A stretch of DNA of 64,000 nucleotides from Parolsenella sp958406235 (lineage in GTDB: Bacteria > Actinomycetota > Coriobacteriia > Coriobacteriales > Atopobiaceae): positions 22,625-86,624 of the forward strand of contig NZ_JBCLNF010000005.1 of the NCBI RefSeq assembly GCF_039062465.1, read 5' to 3'. Position 1 is the first letter of the stretch; each line of letters opens with the position of its first letter. Positions 7,788 through 15,966 of the stretch are shown here, piece by piece. Both the position numbers and the translations under genes were made by a program. The notes beneath the pieces were generated by a model, which searched no databases, had not been told where the DNA came from, and saw nothing but the letters and a program-made list of their open reading frames with translations.

Positions 7788-9370
7788 ATCGTCGCGGGCG
7801 GCTTGGACGTGATGTCGTAGCAGACGCGGTTGGCGCCGGGCACCTCGGCCACGATGCGGCCGGAGATCCTCGCCAGCACGTCGTAGGGCAGCTTCGCCCA
7901 GTCGGCCGTCATGGCGTCGCTGGACTCAACGGCGCGCAGGATAATCGGGCGCTGGTAGGTGCGCTCGTCGCCCATGACGCCCACGCTCTTGATGTCGGGC
8001 AGCACGGCGAAGTACTGCCAGCAGCTGTGCTCGGAGTTGCGGTCGCCCGTCTCCTCGAACAGTCTCTGGTTGTAGGCGTCAAGCTCCTCGCGCACGATGG
8101 CGTCGGCGTTCTTCAGGATCTCGAGCTTCTCCTTGTCCACCGCACCGATGATGCGGATGGCAAGGCCCGGGCCCGGGAACGGCTGACGGAACACGATGTG
8201 CTCGGGTAGGCCCAGAGCCAGGCCCAGCGCGCGCACCTCGTCCTTGAAGAAGTGGTCGAGCGGCTCGATAAGGTCAAAGTGCACACCGTCCGGGAACGGA
8301 ATGAGGTTGTGGTGGCTCTTGATGGTGCTCGCCTTGCCGCCCGTCTTGCGCGCGCCAGACTCGATGATGTCCGGGTAGATGGTGCCCTGGGCGAGGTACT
8401 TCACGGGCCTGCCGTCGGTCTCGAGCTGCTGGGCGACCGCGAAGAACTCCTTCCAGAACTGCGTGCCGATGATGCGGCGCTTCTGCTCCGGCTCCGTCAC
8501 GCCGGCAAGGAGCTCGGCATAGCGGTCCTCGGCGTGCACGTGGATGAAGTCAACGTCGAACTGCTTGGTGAAGACCTCCTCGACCTGCTCGGGCTCGCCC
8601 TTGCGCAGCAGGCCATGGTTGATGAACACGCAGGTCATCTGCTTGCCCACGGCGCGCGCGCCAAGAGCTGCCACCACGGAGGAGTCCACGCCGCCGGACA
8701 GCGCGAGAATCACGCGGTCGTCACCGACCTTCTCGCGGAACTGCGCCGTCATGGTCTCCACGAGGTTGTCCATGGACCAGTTGGCCTCGAGCCCGCAGAT
8801 GCCAAACAGGAAGTTCTTGAGCAGCTGCTGGCCGTACTCGGTGTGCTTGACCTCGGGGTGGAACTGCGTGGTGTAGATGCGCTTCTCGGCGTTCTCCATC
8901 GCGGCCACGGGGCACACGTCGGTGCTCGCCGTCACCACAAAGCCCTCGGGCACGTTGTTCACAGCGTCAAAGTGGCTCATCCAGACCGTCTGGTTCGCCG
9001 GGGTGTCGGCGAACAGCTTGCTGTCGGCCTTCACGTGCAGCTCGGCGCGGCCATACTCGCCCACCTCGGGGTGGAACACGGTGCCACCCAGCGTCACGGC
9101 CGTGATCTGGTGACCGTAGCAGAAGCCGAGCACGGGAACGCCCATCTCGTAGATGGCCGGGTCGACGCGCGGGGCGTCCTCGGCGTTCACGCTCGCGGGA
9201 CCACCGGAGAGGATGATGGCGCTGGGGTTCTCCGCAGCGATCTCGGCCGCCGTGGCGTCGCACGGCATGATCTCCGAGTAGACGTTCAGGTCGCGAACGC
9301 GACGCGCGATGAGCTGGCCGTACTGGGCGCCGAAGTCGAGGACGATGACCTTCTGCTGGCTGTTCTGCAT
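7775..9370 (-). CDS. guaA: GMP synthase (glutamine-hydrolysing)
   Basis: Amidates XMP to GMP in purine synthesis. It is 531 residues, full family length. The N-terminal class I glutamine amidotransferase has nucleophile C84 (GFCYGHQ) and the downstream H/E pair in TQFHPEVKH. The ATP-pyrophosphatase domain has the P-loop ALSGGVDSS near 232, and the C-terminal dimerisation domain ends TIEWE. The start is set by MQNSQQKVIVLDFG, with a GGAGG site upstream. Its last codons form the core of the island attachment site and remain intact. Divergent from the LCP gene. Confidence 0.98.
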   Translation of the reverse strand: MQNSQQKVIVLDFGAQYGQLIARRVRDLNVYSEIMPCDATAAEIAAENPSAIILSGGPASVNAEDAPRVDPAIYEMGVPVLGFCYGHQITAVTLGGTVFHPEVGEYGRAELHVKADSKLFADTPANQTVWMSHFDAVNNVPEGFVVTASTDVCPVAAMENAEKRIYTTQFHPEVKHTEYGQQLLKNFLFGICGLEANWSMDNLVETMTAQFREKVGDDRVILALSGGVDSSVVAALGARAVGKQMTCVFINHGLLRKGEPEQVEEVFTKQFDVDFIHVHAEDRYAELLAGVTEPEQKRRIIGTQFWKEFFAVAQQLETDGRPVKYLAQGTIYPDIIESGARKTGGKASTIKSHHNLIPFPDGVHFDLIEPLDHFFKDEVRALGLALGLPEHIVFRQPFPGPGLAIRIIGAVDKEKLEILKNADAIVREELDAYNQRLFEETGDRNSEHSCWQYFAVLPDIKSVGVMGDERTYQRPIILRAVESSDAMTADWAKLPYDVLARISGRIVAEVPGANRVCYDITSKPPATIEWE

Positions 9371-9668
9371 GGGCTCCTCCGTGGGACGAGGGTTGCAAGG
9401 GTCACGAGCGCGTGGGCTCGAGATTTACGAGAGTCGCGCGACTTGGAAGCAGGAACCACGCCGAATCGCTGATCCGGCGCGCGCCGCGGGTGCTAGCAAA
9501 GTCACGAATTTGACGCGTCCAATAATACGCCAGCCACGTCAATACAACTACGTGCGCGCGCGATTCTTGTTTGTGAACATACGCTAACGTTCCTATGGAC
9601 TTTTCGCAGCGTCATGCCCGCGCTAGTACCATTGTTTCGTTATAGGCACGTCCGTCAAGGGAGCTTGC
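9371..9668. promoter_or_regulatory. Divergent promoter region guaA / LCP gene
   Basis: No gene. On the minus strand a TATTAT -10-like box (complement of 9522-9527) could serve guaA, but I see no good -35 at 17 bp. On the plus strand, AAGGGAG precedes the LCP ATG at 9669. I see no riboswitch-like structure that I can name. Confidence 0.35.
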
Positions 9669-11141
9669 ATGCCCAAACGCAGGAACGAAACCCCCCAGAA
9701 CCGCACCAGCGACTACTCCCGTGCGGAGGCAATGGAGCGCTACTCCGGAGCCCGTCGCAAGCGCGGTCGCCGCAAGGGTCTCAAGGTGTTCCTCATCGTT
9801 CTTGGTGTTGTCGCCGTTCTTGCCTCCACCGCAGCCTGGGCCCTCATGACGCGCATCTCGGGCAGCTTTGGCATGGCAAGCGACTCCGCCCTTCACGGTA
9901 CCCTCACGGAGGCTAGCTCGGGCGATCCGTTCTACATGGTCCTCATCGGCATCGATAAGGACGAGTACCGTTCCGGAAGCAACGAGTATGGCTCCGCCGA
10001 GAGCGCCTATCGCACGGACTCCATCCTCCTCGCCCGCGTCGACCCGACGGAGAAGCAGGTAACGCTCGTCTCGATTCACCGCGACACGCTCGTGGACTTC
10101 GGCACCTACGGCAAGCAGAAGATCAACTCCGCCTACTCCATCGGCGCCGAGCGCAAGGAATCAGGCGAGCAGAACGTCTCCGGCGCGTCCTACACCGTCG
10201 AGACCATCTCCAAGTTCGCGGGCGTTCCCATCTCCCACTATGCGGAGATTGACCTCGACCAGTTCATCTCCGTCGTCGACACGATCGGCGGCATCGAGGT
10301 CAACGTCCCGGTCGACGTCTATGACCCGCAGTACACCGGCGCGGACATCAAGGCCGGCCAGCAGACCCTGAACGGCGACCAGGCGCTCAAGCTCTGCCGC
10401 GCGCGCCACGCCTATGACAAGTACGGCGACGGCGACGTCTACCGTGCCGCCAACCAGCGCATGGTCATCGGCGCCATCCTGAGAAAGATTCTCGCGAGCG
10501 ACCCGGCAACCATAGCCTCCACGGTCACCACGCTTGCGGATTCCGTCTCGACCGACCTCTCCGTGGCAGACATCCTGTCTCTCGCCACGCAGTTCCAAGG
10601 CTTCAACATGGATACCGACATGTTCAGCGGCATGGAGCCCACCAACTCCAAGTACGTGAACGACACCTGGTATGAGATCTGCGACACCCAGGCTTGGCAG
10701 AAGATGATGACCCGCGTGAACCAGGGCCTCTCCCCCTACGAGAGCGAGGACGAGGACACTGCGCTGGGCATCGCTGGTGCTGGTACCGCCACGAAGAACT
10801 CTGACGGCAGCGCGGCCGCTTCCTCCTCTGACAGCAGCGGTGAATCCGCAGAAACCGAGTACTCCGGTTCCGTCAAGGTGCTGAACGGCGCCGGCGTCTC
10901 GGGTCTTGCCGGCCGAGTTGCGTCCACGCTCTCGAATCACGGCTTTGACACGACTGCCGCCACGGCGGACTCCTTCGACTACTCATCAACCCGTATCATC
11001 TACGTAGGCGATGGCAACCGTGCCAAGGCCGAGGCGGTCGCTGACACGCTTGGCCTCTCGAACGTCGTCGCCGATGACGGCACGTACGCTGGCGAGGCTG
11101 ACGTCATCGTGGTACTCGGCGCGGACATGGCCAACAACTAG
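9669..11141 (+). CDS. LytR-CpsA-Psr family protein with LytR C-terminal domain
   Basis: Cell-wall glycopolymer ligase of 490 residues. It has a basic cytoplasmic tail, one TM helix (about 38-58) and an extracellular LCP catalytic domain (about 90-260) with YRTDSILLARVD and HRDTLVDFG. The arginine motif ALKLCRARHAYDKYGD that binds polyprenyl phosphate is also present. A Ser/Glu-rich linker (about 365-398) leads to a LytR_C domain (SVKVLNGAGVSGLAGRVA). The family moves teichoic-acid-like or capsular polymers from lipid carriers to peptidoglycan. Followed 27 bp later by a second LCP gene, probably an operon. Confidence 0.93.
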   Translation: MPKRRNETPQNRTSDYSRAEAMERYSGARRKRGRRKGLKVFLIVLGVVAVLASTAAWALMTRISGSFGMASDSALHGTLTEASSGDPFYMVLIGIDKDEYRSGSNEYGSAESAYRTDSILLARVDPTEKQVTLVSIHRDTLVDFGTYGKQKINSAYSIGAERKESGEQNVSGASYTVETISKFAGVPISHYAEIDLDQFISVVDTIGGIEVNVPVDVYDPQYTGADIKAGQQTLNGDQALKLCRARHAYDKYGDGDVYRAANQRMVIGAILRKILASDPATIASTVTTLADSVSTDLSVADILSLATQFQGFNMDTDMFSGMEPTNSKYVNDTWYEICDTQAWQKMMTRVNQGLSPYESEDEDTALGIAGAGTATKNSDGSAAASSSDSSGESAETEYSGSVKVLNGAGVSGLAGRVASTLSNHGFDTTAATADSFDYSSTRIIYVGDGNRAKAEAVADTLGLSNVVADDGTYAGEADVIVVLGADMANN

Positions 11142-11168
11142 CAGCTTTGGTCGCCAAAGGAGAGCGCT

Positions 11169-12614
11169 ATGTCGCCCAGGCGCGAGCACAGGCAGATGAG
11201 CGAGGAAGAGCAGCGCGCTAGGGGCGCTGCGGCCCAAGGCCGTCATGCCGAGGGCACGTTTCAGTCTGGGTCGCGCTTTTCGCGCGGCAACGCGACACCC
11301 ACGCACCAGGCGGGCTATCAGCCGAGCTCGCAAGCCGGCTATCAGGACGCAGGTCAGCCCTCGCGCACGTCCGGCTCGCAGACCACGCGCCAGCCGTACT
11401 CTGCCGGTGACCCCCATGCTCGCACGCCGCGGGCTGAGCAACCGCACACCGTCACGCACTCGCAGGCGGAGGACGTGAACCGCTACCGCCAGATGCGTCA
11501 GGAGCGCGACAACGGAGGCATCCTGCGCAGACGCCGTCACGCAGGCGGCCCGGATTGGGCACGCAACGACTACAGCGACCCGCAGAGCGGCTATGGCGAG
11601 CAGGCTGGCGGGACAGGTTTCCCCCAGCGGCGCGAGTTCAATCCACGCCGTGCGCTCAAGATCACAAAGCGCGTGCTTCTTGGCGCGCTTGCGGCACTTC
11701 TCGCCTTTGCCGTTCTCATCACGGTGCGCATGAACCTCGGCGTGTCGCTCGAGACGCGCCTCGCGCTCAGGCCCGTCCTCCCGGGTCAGCCCTTCTACAT
11801 GTTGCTCGTTGGTACGGATAAGGACGCATACCGCGAAGAGACCGGAGCGACGGGCGGCGTATATCGCACGGATTCGATCATCCTCGCTCGCGTCGACCCC
11901 ATCGCGGCGAAGCTCACGCTCATCTCCATCCAACGCGACACGTGCGTCAATCTCGGCGGAGACTACGGAGAGCAAAAGATCAACGCCGCCTATACCTACG
12001 GCGGGCCACCCATGCTCATCAAGGCCGTATCAGATCTTGCGGGTGTTCCCATCTCGCATTATGCCGAGATTGACCTCGACCAGTTCATCTCCGTGGTGGA
12101 CGCCATCGGCGGCATTACGGTAAACGTGCCGGTTGACGTGTATGACCCCGACTACACCGGCGCGGATATCAAGGCCGGTGTTCAGGAGCTCAACGGTGAC
12201 GACGCACTCAAGCTCTGCCGCGCGCGCCATGCCTATGACCAGTACGGCGCCGGCGACTACTTCCGCACGGCGAATCAGCGCATGGTGCTTGGCGCGATTC
12301 TCAAGAAGTCCCTCTCAGGCAACCCGTTCATGCTGCTGGCGACCCTAAACGCAGGATCTGCAAGCGTAAATACGGATCTTACGGGCTTCGACCTGTTGTT
12401 CCTCGGCGCGCGCTTCGCTGGCTTCGATATGGCGGAGAATCTCTATTCTGCACTCGAGCCCACGGTGTCGAGCTACGAGAACGCCGTCTGGTACGAGCGC
12501 GTCAACCAGGATGCCTGGGCCGAAATGATGGACCGCGTCGGCCGAGGCCTGCCGCCCTACGCTGACGGCGCGCAAGACCCCACCTCCGGCATCGCCGCCG
12601 GCATCGTGGAATAA
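11169..12614 (+). CDS. LytR-CpsA-Psr family protein, long disordered N-terminus
   Basis: A 481-residue paralogue of the previous gene. The first ~160 residues are low-complexity, rich in Gln, Ser, Arg and Gly, and cytoplasmic. One TM helix follows (about 174-194), then an LCP domain with YRTDSIILARVD, QRDTCVNLG and ALKLCRARHAYDQYGAGD. Long stretches are near-identical to its neighbour (for example SHYAEIDLDQFISVVD), which points to tandem duplication followed by divergence. It lacks the LytR_C domain. AAAGGAG precedes the ATG. Confidence 0.92.
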   Translation: MSPRREHRQMSEEEQRARGAAAQGRHAEGTFQSGSRFSRGNATPTHQAGYQPSSQAGYQDAGQPSRTSGSQTTRQPYSAGDPHARTPRAEQPHTVTHSQAEDVNRYRQMRQERDNGGILRRRRHAGGPDWARNDYSDPQSGYGEQAGGTGFPQRREFNPRRALKITKRVLLGALAALLAFAVLITVRMNLGVSLETRLALRPVLPGQPFYMLLVGTDKDAYREETGATGGVYRTDSIILARVDPIAAKLTLISIQRDTCVNLGGDYGEQKINAAYTYGGPPMLIKAVSDLAGVPISHYAEIDLDQFISVVDAIGGITVNVPVDVYDPDYTGADIKAGVQELNGDDALKLCRARHAYDQYGAGDYFRTANQRMVLGAILKKSLSGNPFMLLATLNAGSASVNTDLTGFDLLFLGARFAGFDMAENLYSALEPTVSSYENAVWYERVNQDAWAEMMDRVGRGLPPYADGAQDPTSGIAAGIVE

Positions 12615-12797
12615 GGGAGCGCCCGCCGCGAGGCGCGGTCGAGCCATACGAGAAGCCGCCCGGGAGACGCGTCCACACCATTAATACGCCGTTGCCGCGC
12701 CTCAGCCCGCTCGAACGCGGAGAACTCGTACTGCAGCGCCGCCGGGAGTATCGCCTGACAACAAATTCTAGATTCTGCGGCTCGATTTCGAGTTTTC

Positions 12798-12835
12798 ACC
12801 CCAGCTGGCAAACGCTCAACTGGGGTTTTATTTGT
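12798..12835 (+). terminator. Terminator of the LCP operon
   Basis: ACCCCAG (12798-12804) and CTGGGGT (12820-12826) arms are followed by TTTATTTG. The 15-nt loop is large, but the stem and T-tract are clear. Confidence 0.75.
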
Positions 12836-13070
12836 GGTGCTCGTAGTCTCATATCTGTTTTTGGGCTCAGAACCGCAATATCCAGCCGCAGAATCTCAAA
12901 TATGTTGTACGCCCCACTTGCAAACCCGCACAAACAGGTCCGCAATCAACCCTACAAGCACCCAATTCCCAAAGCGCAAGCCGGATCCAGCCAGACAACC
13001 ACTAAAAAAGAAGCCCGCAACCCGGACCCACGAGCGTCCGAGCCGCGAGCTATGCTGCAACGCAAAGCGA

Positions 13071-13155
13071 GGCCGGGTCGGGTGGCCCGGCGCGAAAGGC
13101 TAAGGGAGATCGCGAAGCGATATGTCCTTTCGCAGAGTGGCCACCCGACCCGGCC
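13071..13155 (-). terminator. Large three-tier hairpin between LCP and ychF genes
   Basis: GGCCGGGTCGGGTGGCC (13071-13087) is perfectly complementary to 13139-13155 (17 bp). Inside it, GCGAAAGG (13092-13099) pairs with CCTTTCGC (13126-13133). The tip is ATCGC-GAA-GCGAT (13109-13121). It sits just past the ychF stop, so it probably ends that transcript, although no T-tract follows. Confidence 0.55.
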
Positions 13156-13163
13156 GTTCAGGT

Positions 13164-14240
13164 CTAAACGTTAAAGCGGAAGTGCATCACGTCGCCGTCA
13201 GCCACGACGTAGTCCTTGCCCTCCATTCGGAGCCTTCCCGCCGCCTTGCAACCAGCCTCGCCGCCGAGGGTAACGTAGTCCTCATAGCTAGCGACCTCGG
13301 CCTTAATGAAGCCGCGCTCGAAATCCGAGTGAATGACACCAGCAGCCTGAGGAGCCTTGGCGCCGACGGGAATCGTCCACGCCTTGACCTCCATCTCGCC
13401 AGCGGTGAAGTAGCTCTGGAGACCCAGAAGCTTGTAGGCCGCCTGGGCAAGCACGTCGAGGCCCGGCTGCTCAAGGCCGAGGCTCTCGAGATACTCCGCA
13501 GCCTCCTCAGCATCGAGGTCGCAAAGCTCGGCCTCGACCTTCGCACAGATGGGGATGGGCGTGACGCCATCGATGGGCGCGAAATCGTCGCCAAGCATAT
13601 CCTCATCGACGTTAGCGACGTAGAGGATCGGCTTCATCGTGAGCAGGAAGAGACCCTTCGCGGCAACGCGCTCCTCGTCCGTCATCTCCATAGTGGAGGC
13701 ACGGTTGCCCTCGTTCAGCCAATCAACGAGACGCTTGGCCACATTGAACTTGGGCATGAGCTCCTTGTCACGCTTCGACTCCTTCTCGAGCTTGGGGAGC
13801 TGCTTCTCGAGCGTGCCGAGGTCTGCCAGGATGAGCTCGGTCATGATGGTGTCCGCGTCGCCCGCCGGATCGACGAAATCAGCCGTGCGGCCAACCTCGC
13901 GCATGACGTTGGGATCCTTGAAGTAGCGAACGACCTCGCAGATGGCATCGGTCTCGCGGATGTTTGCGAGGAACTGGTTGCCGAGGCCCTCTCCCTCGCT
14001 CGCGCCCTTCACGAGACCGGCGATGTCAACAAACTCGACCGCCGCAGGCACAATGCGGCCCGGATGCACGATGTCCGCGAGCTTCTGAAGACGCGAATCC
14101 GGCACGTCGACGATGCCGACGTTGGGGTCAATCGTGGCGAAGGGGTAGTTTGCCGCCAGGCCACCCTTCTTGGTGAGTGCGGTGAAGAGGGTCGACTTGC
14201 CGACGTTGGGGAGTCCCACGATGCCGATTGAAAGTGCCAC
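13164..14240 (-). CDS. ychF: Redox-regulated ATPase YchF (Obg-related)
   Basis: Conserved P-loop ATPase of 358 residues that binds ribosomes. The G1 box is GLPNVGKST (9-17), and the substitution of NVNEDM-like VANVDEDM for the GTPase NKxD motif fits ATP preference. A central coiled-coil arm lies near 135-170, and the C-terminal TGS-like domain ends SYEDYVTLGGEAGCKAAGR and then YVVADGDVMHFRFNV. Full length, with the expected MALSIGIVGLPNVGKS start. Convergent with the LCP pair; about 85 bp upstream of it lies the 4Fe-4S gene stop. Confidence 0.97.
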   Translation of the reverse strand: MALSIGIVGLPNVGKSTLFTALTKKGGLAANYPFATIDPNVGIVDVPDSRLQKLADIVHPGRIVPAAVEFVDIAGLVKGASEGEGLGNQFLANIRETDAICEVVRYFKDPNVMREVGRTADFVDPAGDADTIMTELILADLGTLEKQLPKLEKESKRDKELMPKFNVAKRLVDWLNEGNRASTMEMTDEERVAAKGLFLLTMKPILYVANVDEDMLGDDFAPIDGVTPIPICAKVEAELCDLDAEEAAEYLESLGLEQPGLDVLAQAAYKLLGLQSYFTAGEMEVKAWTIPVGAKAPQAAGVIHSDFERGFIKAEVASYEDYVTLGGEAGCKAAGRLRMEGKDYVVADGDVMHFRFNV

Positions 14241-14324
14241 GTTTGATCCTTCCGTGCTTTCCGAGGCGAAGCCTCGAGGTTTGGTGTCGCTCGGCGCGGG
14301 CGCAGGGCCACGCGCCGGAGTGTA

Positions 14325-15596
14325 CTAGTTATCCGTGTCGAGCTTCTCGAGGATGTCGAGGCCGCGCCTGAGCTGGGCCATACCCTGTTTCTTGAGCTTC
14401 TCCATCTCGGCCTTTTGCTCGGCCTGGCGCTTCTTGCGCTCGACTTCTTCCTTATCGGGAACGACGAGCTCCGCGCCTTCGTATTTCTCCCAGGTAAGGG
14501 CATGTTCGCCGCAAGCCTTGAGGCAGGCGCCGCACTCGATGCAGTAGGCGCTCTCGACCTTGAAGATGCCGTTCTCCGCAAGCTCGCACGCACGCGTGGG
14601 GCAAACGTCGACGCAGTCGCCGCAGAGGTTGCAGCGCTCAGGGTCGCAGGTGGGGCGCTGCGGAGAAAGACGGACGGCGAGCTTGGGGTGGCGCTGGAGC
14701 GTCGTCATGACAAGCTGGCGGCGCTGAGTAAGCACGCGGCGGCGCTGAGTGGGCGCCGGGGCGGCGCCACCCTCGACCGCATGGGTGATGGCATTGATGC
14801 GACGGGTGTTCTCGTCAAGCTTCTGCTTGATGGTGCGAGCGGCAGCAAGGGCGGGGTTGGCGGCGCCAAGGGCGGCCATGCCCTGCTTGCTCATGCTCTC
14901 GAGGAACTCCTTGCGCTCGAAATCGTGGTTCTTGGTGTAGTCGAGGTCCTTCTCGTCCACCTCGAGGCCGATGCCCTTGCCAGAGAGTTGCTCGGCGAGC
15001 TCGATCTGGGAGCCGAGCATCTCCTCGCCCGTGGTGTTGCGACAACGGTCGCAGATGCCGAGGGGCAGGTAGACGCTCACGTTCTTGTAGTCCGCAAGGA
15101 TGGCGAACCAGACCTCGGCGGGTACGTCACCGATGCACGGCAGGACGACCTCGTTCTCCTGCGGCATGCGGCCGATGGCGCGCGTGCAGGTGACATACGC
15201 GTGCTCGTAGGCGCTCGCCGCGCGGACGATGCGCTCGTAGAGGCGGCGCGGGTTGATCTGGGGCGAGGTGAAGGAGCCGGCAGGGCAGGCCGTCACGCAC
15301 AGGCCGCACTTACGGCAACTGTCGAGGACCTCGATCGAGCCCTCGGAGAAATCAATCGCCTTGACCGGACAGACGTCCGCGCAGGCATGGCAGAGCTTGG
15401 TACTCTTACCCTGGCAAGCGATGCAGCTGTTCACGTTGGCGCGGGGGCGGTCCTTGTAGTCAGACGGGTTCCACGTCTCGACTTCCTCGGGATTCGCCGC
15501 GAGGGCGTTCGTGATGTCTTCGACTGGATTGGAAAGCGACTGCCAGTCATTCTTGATGTCGATGAACTCATCGAGCAGGTCGCGCTTCTCGGCCAT
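14325..15596 (-). CDS. Polyferredoxin-like 4Fe-4S protein
   Basis: A 423-residue protein with two bacterial-ferredoxin modules. The N-terminal module has CIACQGKSTKLCHACADVC and then CRKCGLCVTACP (about 57-105). The C-terminal one has CNLCGDCVDVCP and CIECGACLKAC (about 330-380). The middle resembles a region of corrinoid or NrfC-like proteins (LPLGICDRCRN) but I cannot place it. A charged coiled-coil tail (KRQAEQKAEMEKLKKQ) ends the protein. There is no signal peptide, so it is probably cytoplasmic electron transfer or a redox chaperone. The ribosome binding site GAGGGGAGA lies before the ATG. Confidence 0.75.
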   Translation of the reverse strand: MAEKRDLLDEFIDIKNDWQSLSNPVEDITNALAANPEEVETWNPSDYKDRPRANVNSCIACQGKSTKLCHACADVCPVKAIDFSEGSIEVLDSCRKCGLCVTACPAGSFTSPQINPRRLYERIVRAASAYEHAYVTCTRAIGRMPQENEVVLPCIGDVPAEVWFAILADYKNVSVYLPLGICDRCRNTTGEEMLGSQIELAEQLSGKGIGLEVDEKDLDYTKNHDFERKEFLESMSKQGMAALGAANPALAAARTIKQKLDENTRRINAITHAVEGGAAPAPTQRRRVLTQRRQLVMTTLQRHPKLAVRLSPQRPTCDPERCNLCGDCVDVCPTRACELAENGIFKVESAYCIECGACLKACGEHALTWEKYEGAELVVPDKEEVERKKRQAEQKAEMEKLKKQGMAQLRRGLDILEKLDTDN

Positions 15597-15963
15597 GTCT
15601 CTCCCCTCGCAACCACACCGCTCCCCAGCGGCACAACTGTTTAATCATACCCAAGAACAGCTGAGGATGCCCCTCCGTAAAGGACATCCTCAGCGTCAAC
15701 AGCTCAATCTATGCGCATTGCCGAACAGCAGAGGCCCCAAGCCTTGCCGTAGCAAACAACCAAGCGCAGCCAGCTCAAGCCGTACGCATCGGCGGCGTAA
15801 ACAGCAGAAGCCCCGACACCGGTGTTGCTAAGCAGCTCAAGCCGTACGCATCGCTAAACAGCAGAGGCCCCGGGCCTTGCCGTAGCAAACATTCCGCAGC
15901 GCCAAAGGCGCGAGGACATTTGCGAGGCAAGGCCCGGGGCCTCGTCAGGTGGTTAGCCGATCG
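15597..15963. repeat. Repeat-rich spacer downstream of groL
   Basis: No gene. A 9-bp stem (CTGAGGATG, 15661-15669, with CATCCTCAG, 15684-15692) comes first. Two copies of a 34-bp unit follow (15724-15757 and 15857-15890, differing at 2 bases), as well as two copies of CAGCTCAAGCCGTACGCATC (15771-15790 and 15833-15852). The second 34-bp copy forms one arm of the groL terminator. Confidence 0.75.
15864..15943 (-). terminator. groL terminator, 18-bp perfect stem with inner hairpin
   Basis: GAGGCCCCGGGCCTTGCC (15864-15881) is perfectly complementary to 15926-15943. Inside lies GCGCC-AAA-GGCGC (15899-15911). It begins about 24 bp past the groL stop. Confidence 0.65.
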
Positions 15964-15966
15964 GGC

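Larger units (their letters stand above)
12615..13163. other. Convergent intergenic region, LCP / ychF
   Basis: No gene is seen. It holds the LCP terminator (12798-12835) and the large nested hairpin (13071-13155). The stretch 12840-13060 is AT-richer with short ORFs that lack ribosome binding sites. Confidence 0.5.

Noticed and set aside
13122..14231. Long plus-strand frame opposite ychF
   Set aside because: Antisense shadow of a conserved gene; no ribosome binding site or motif.
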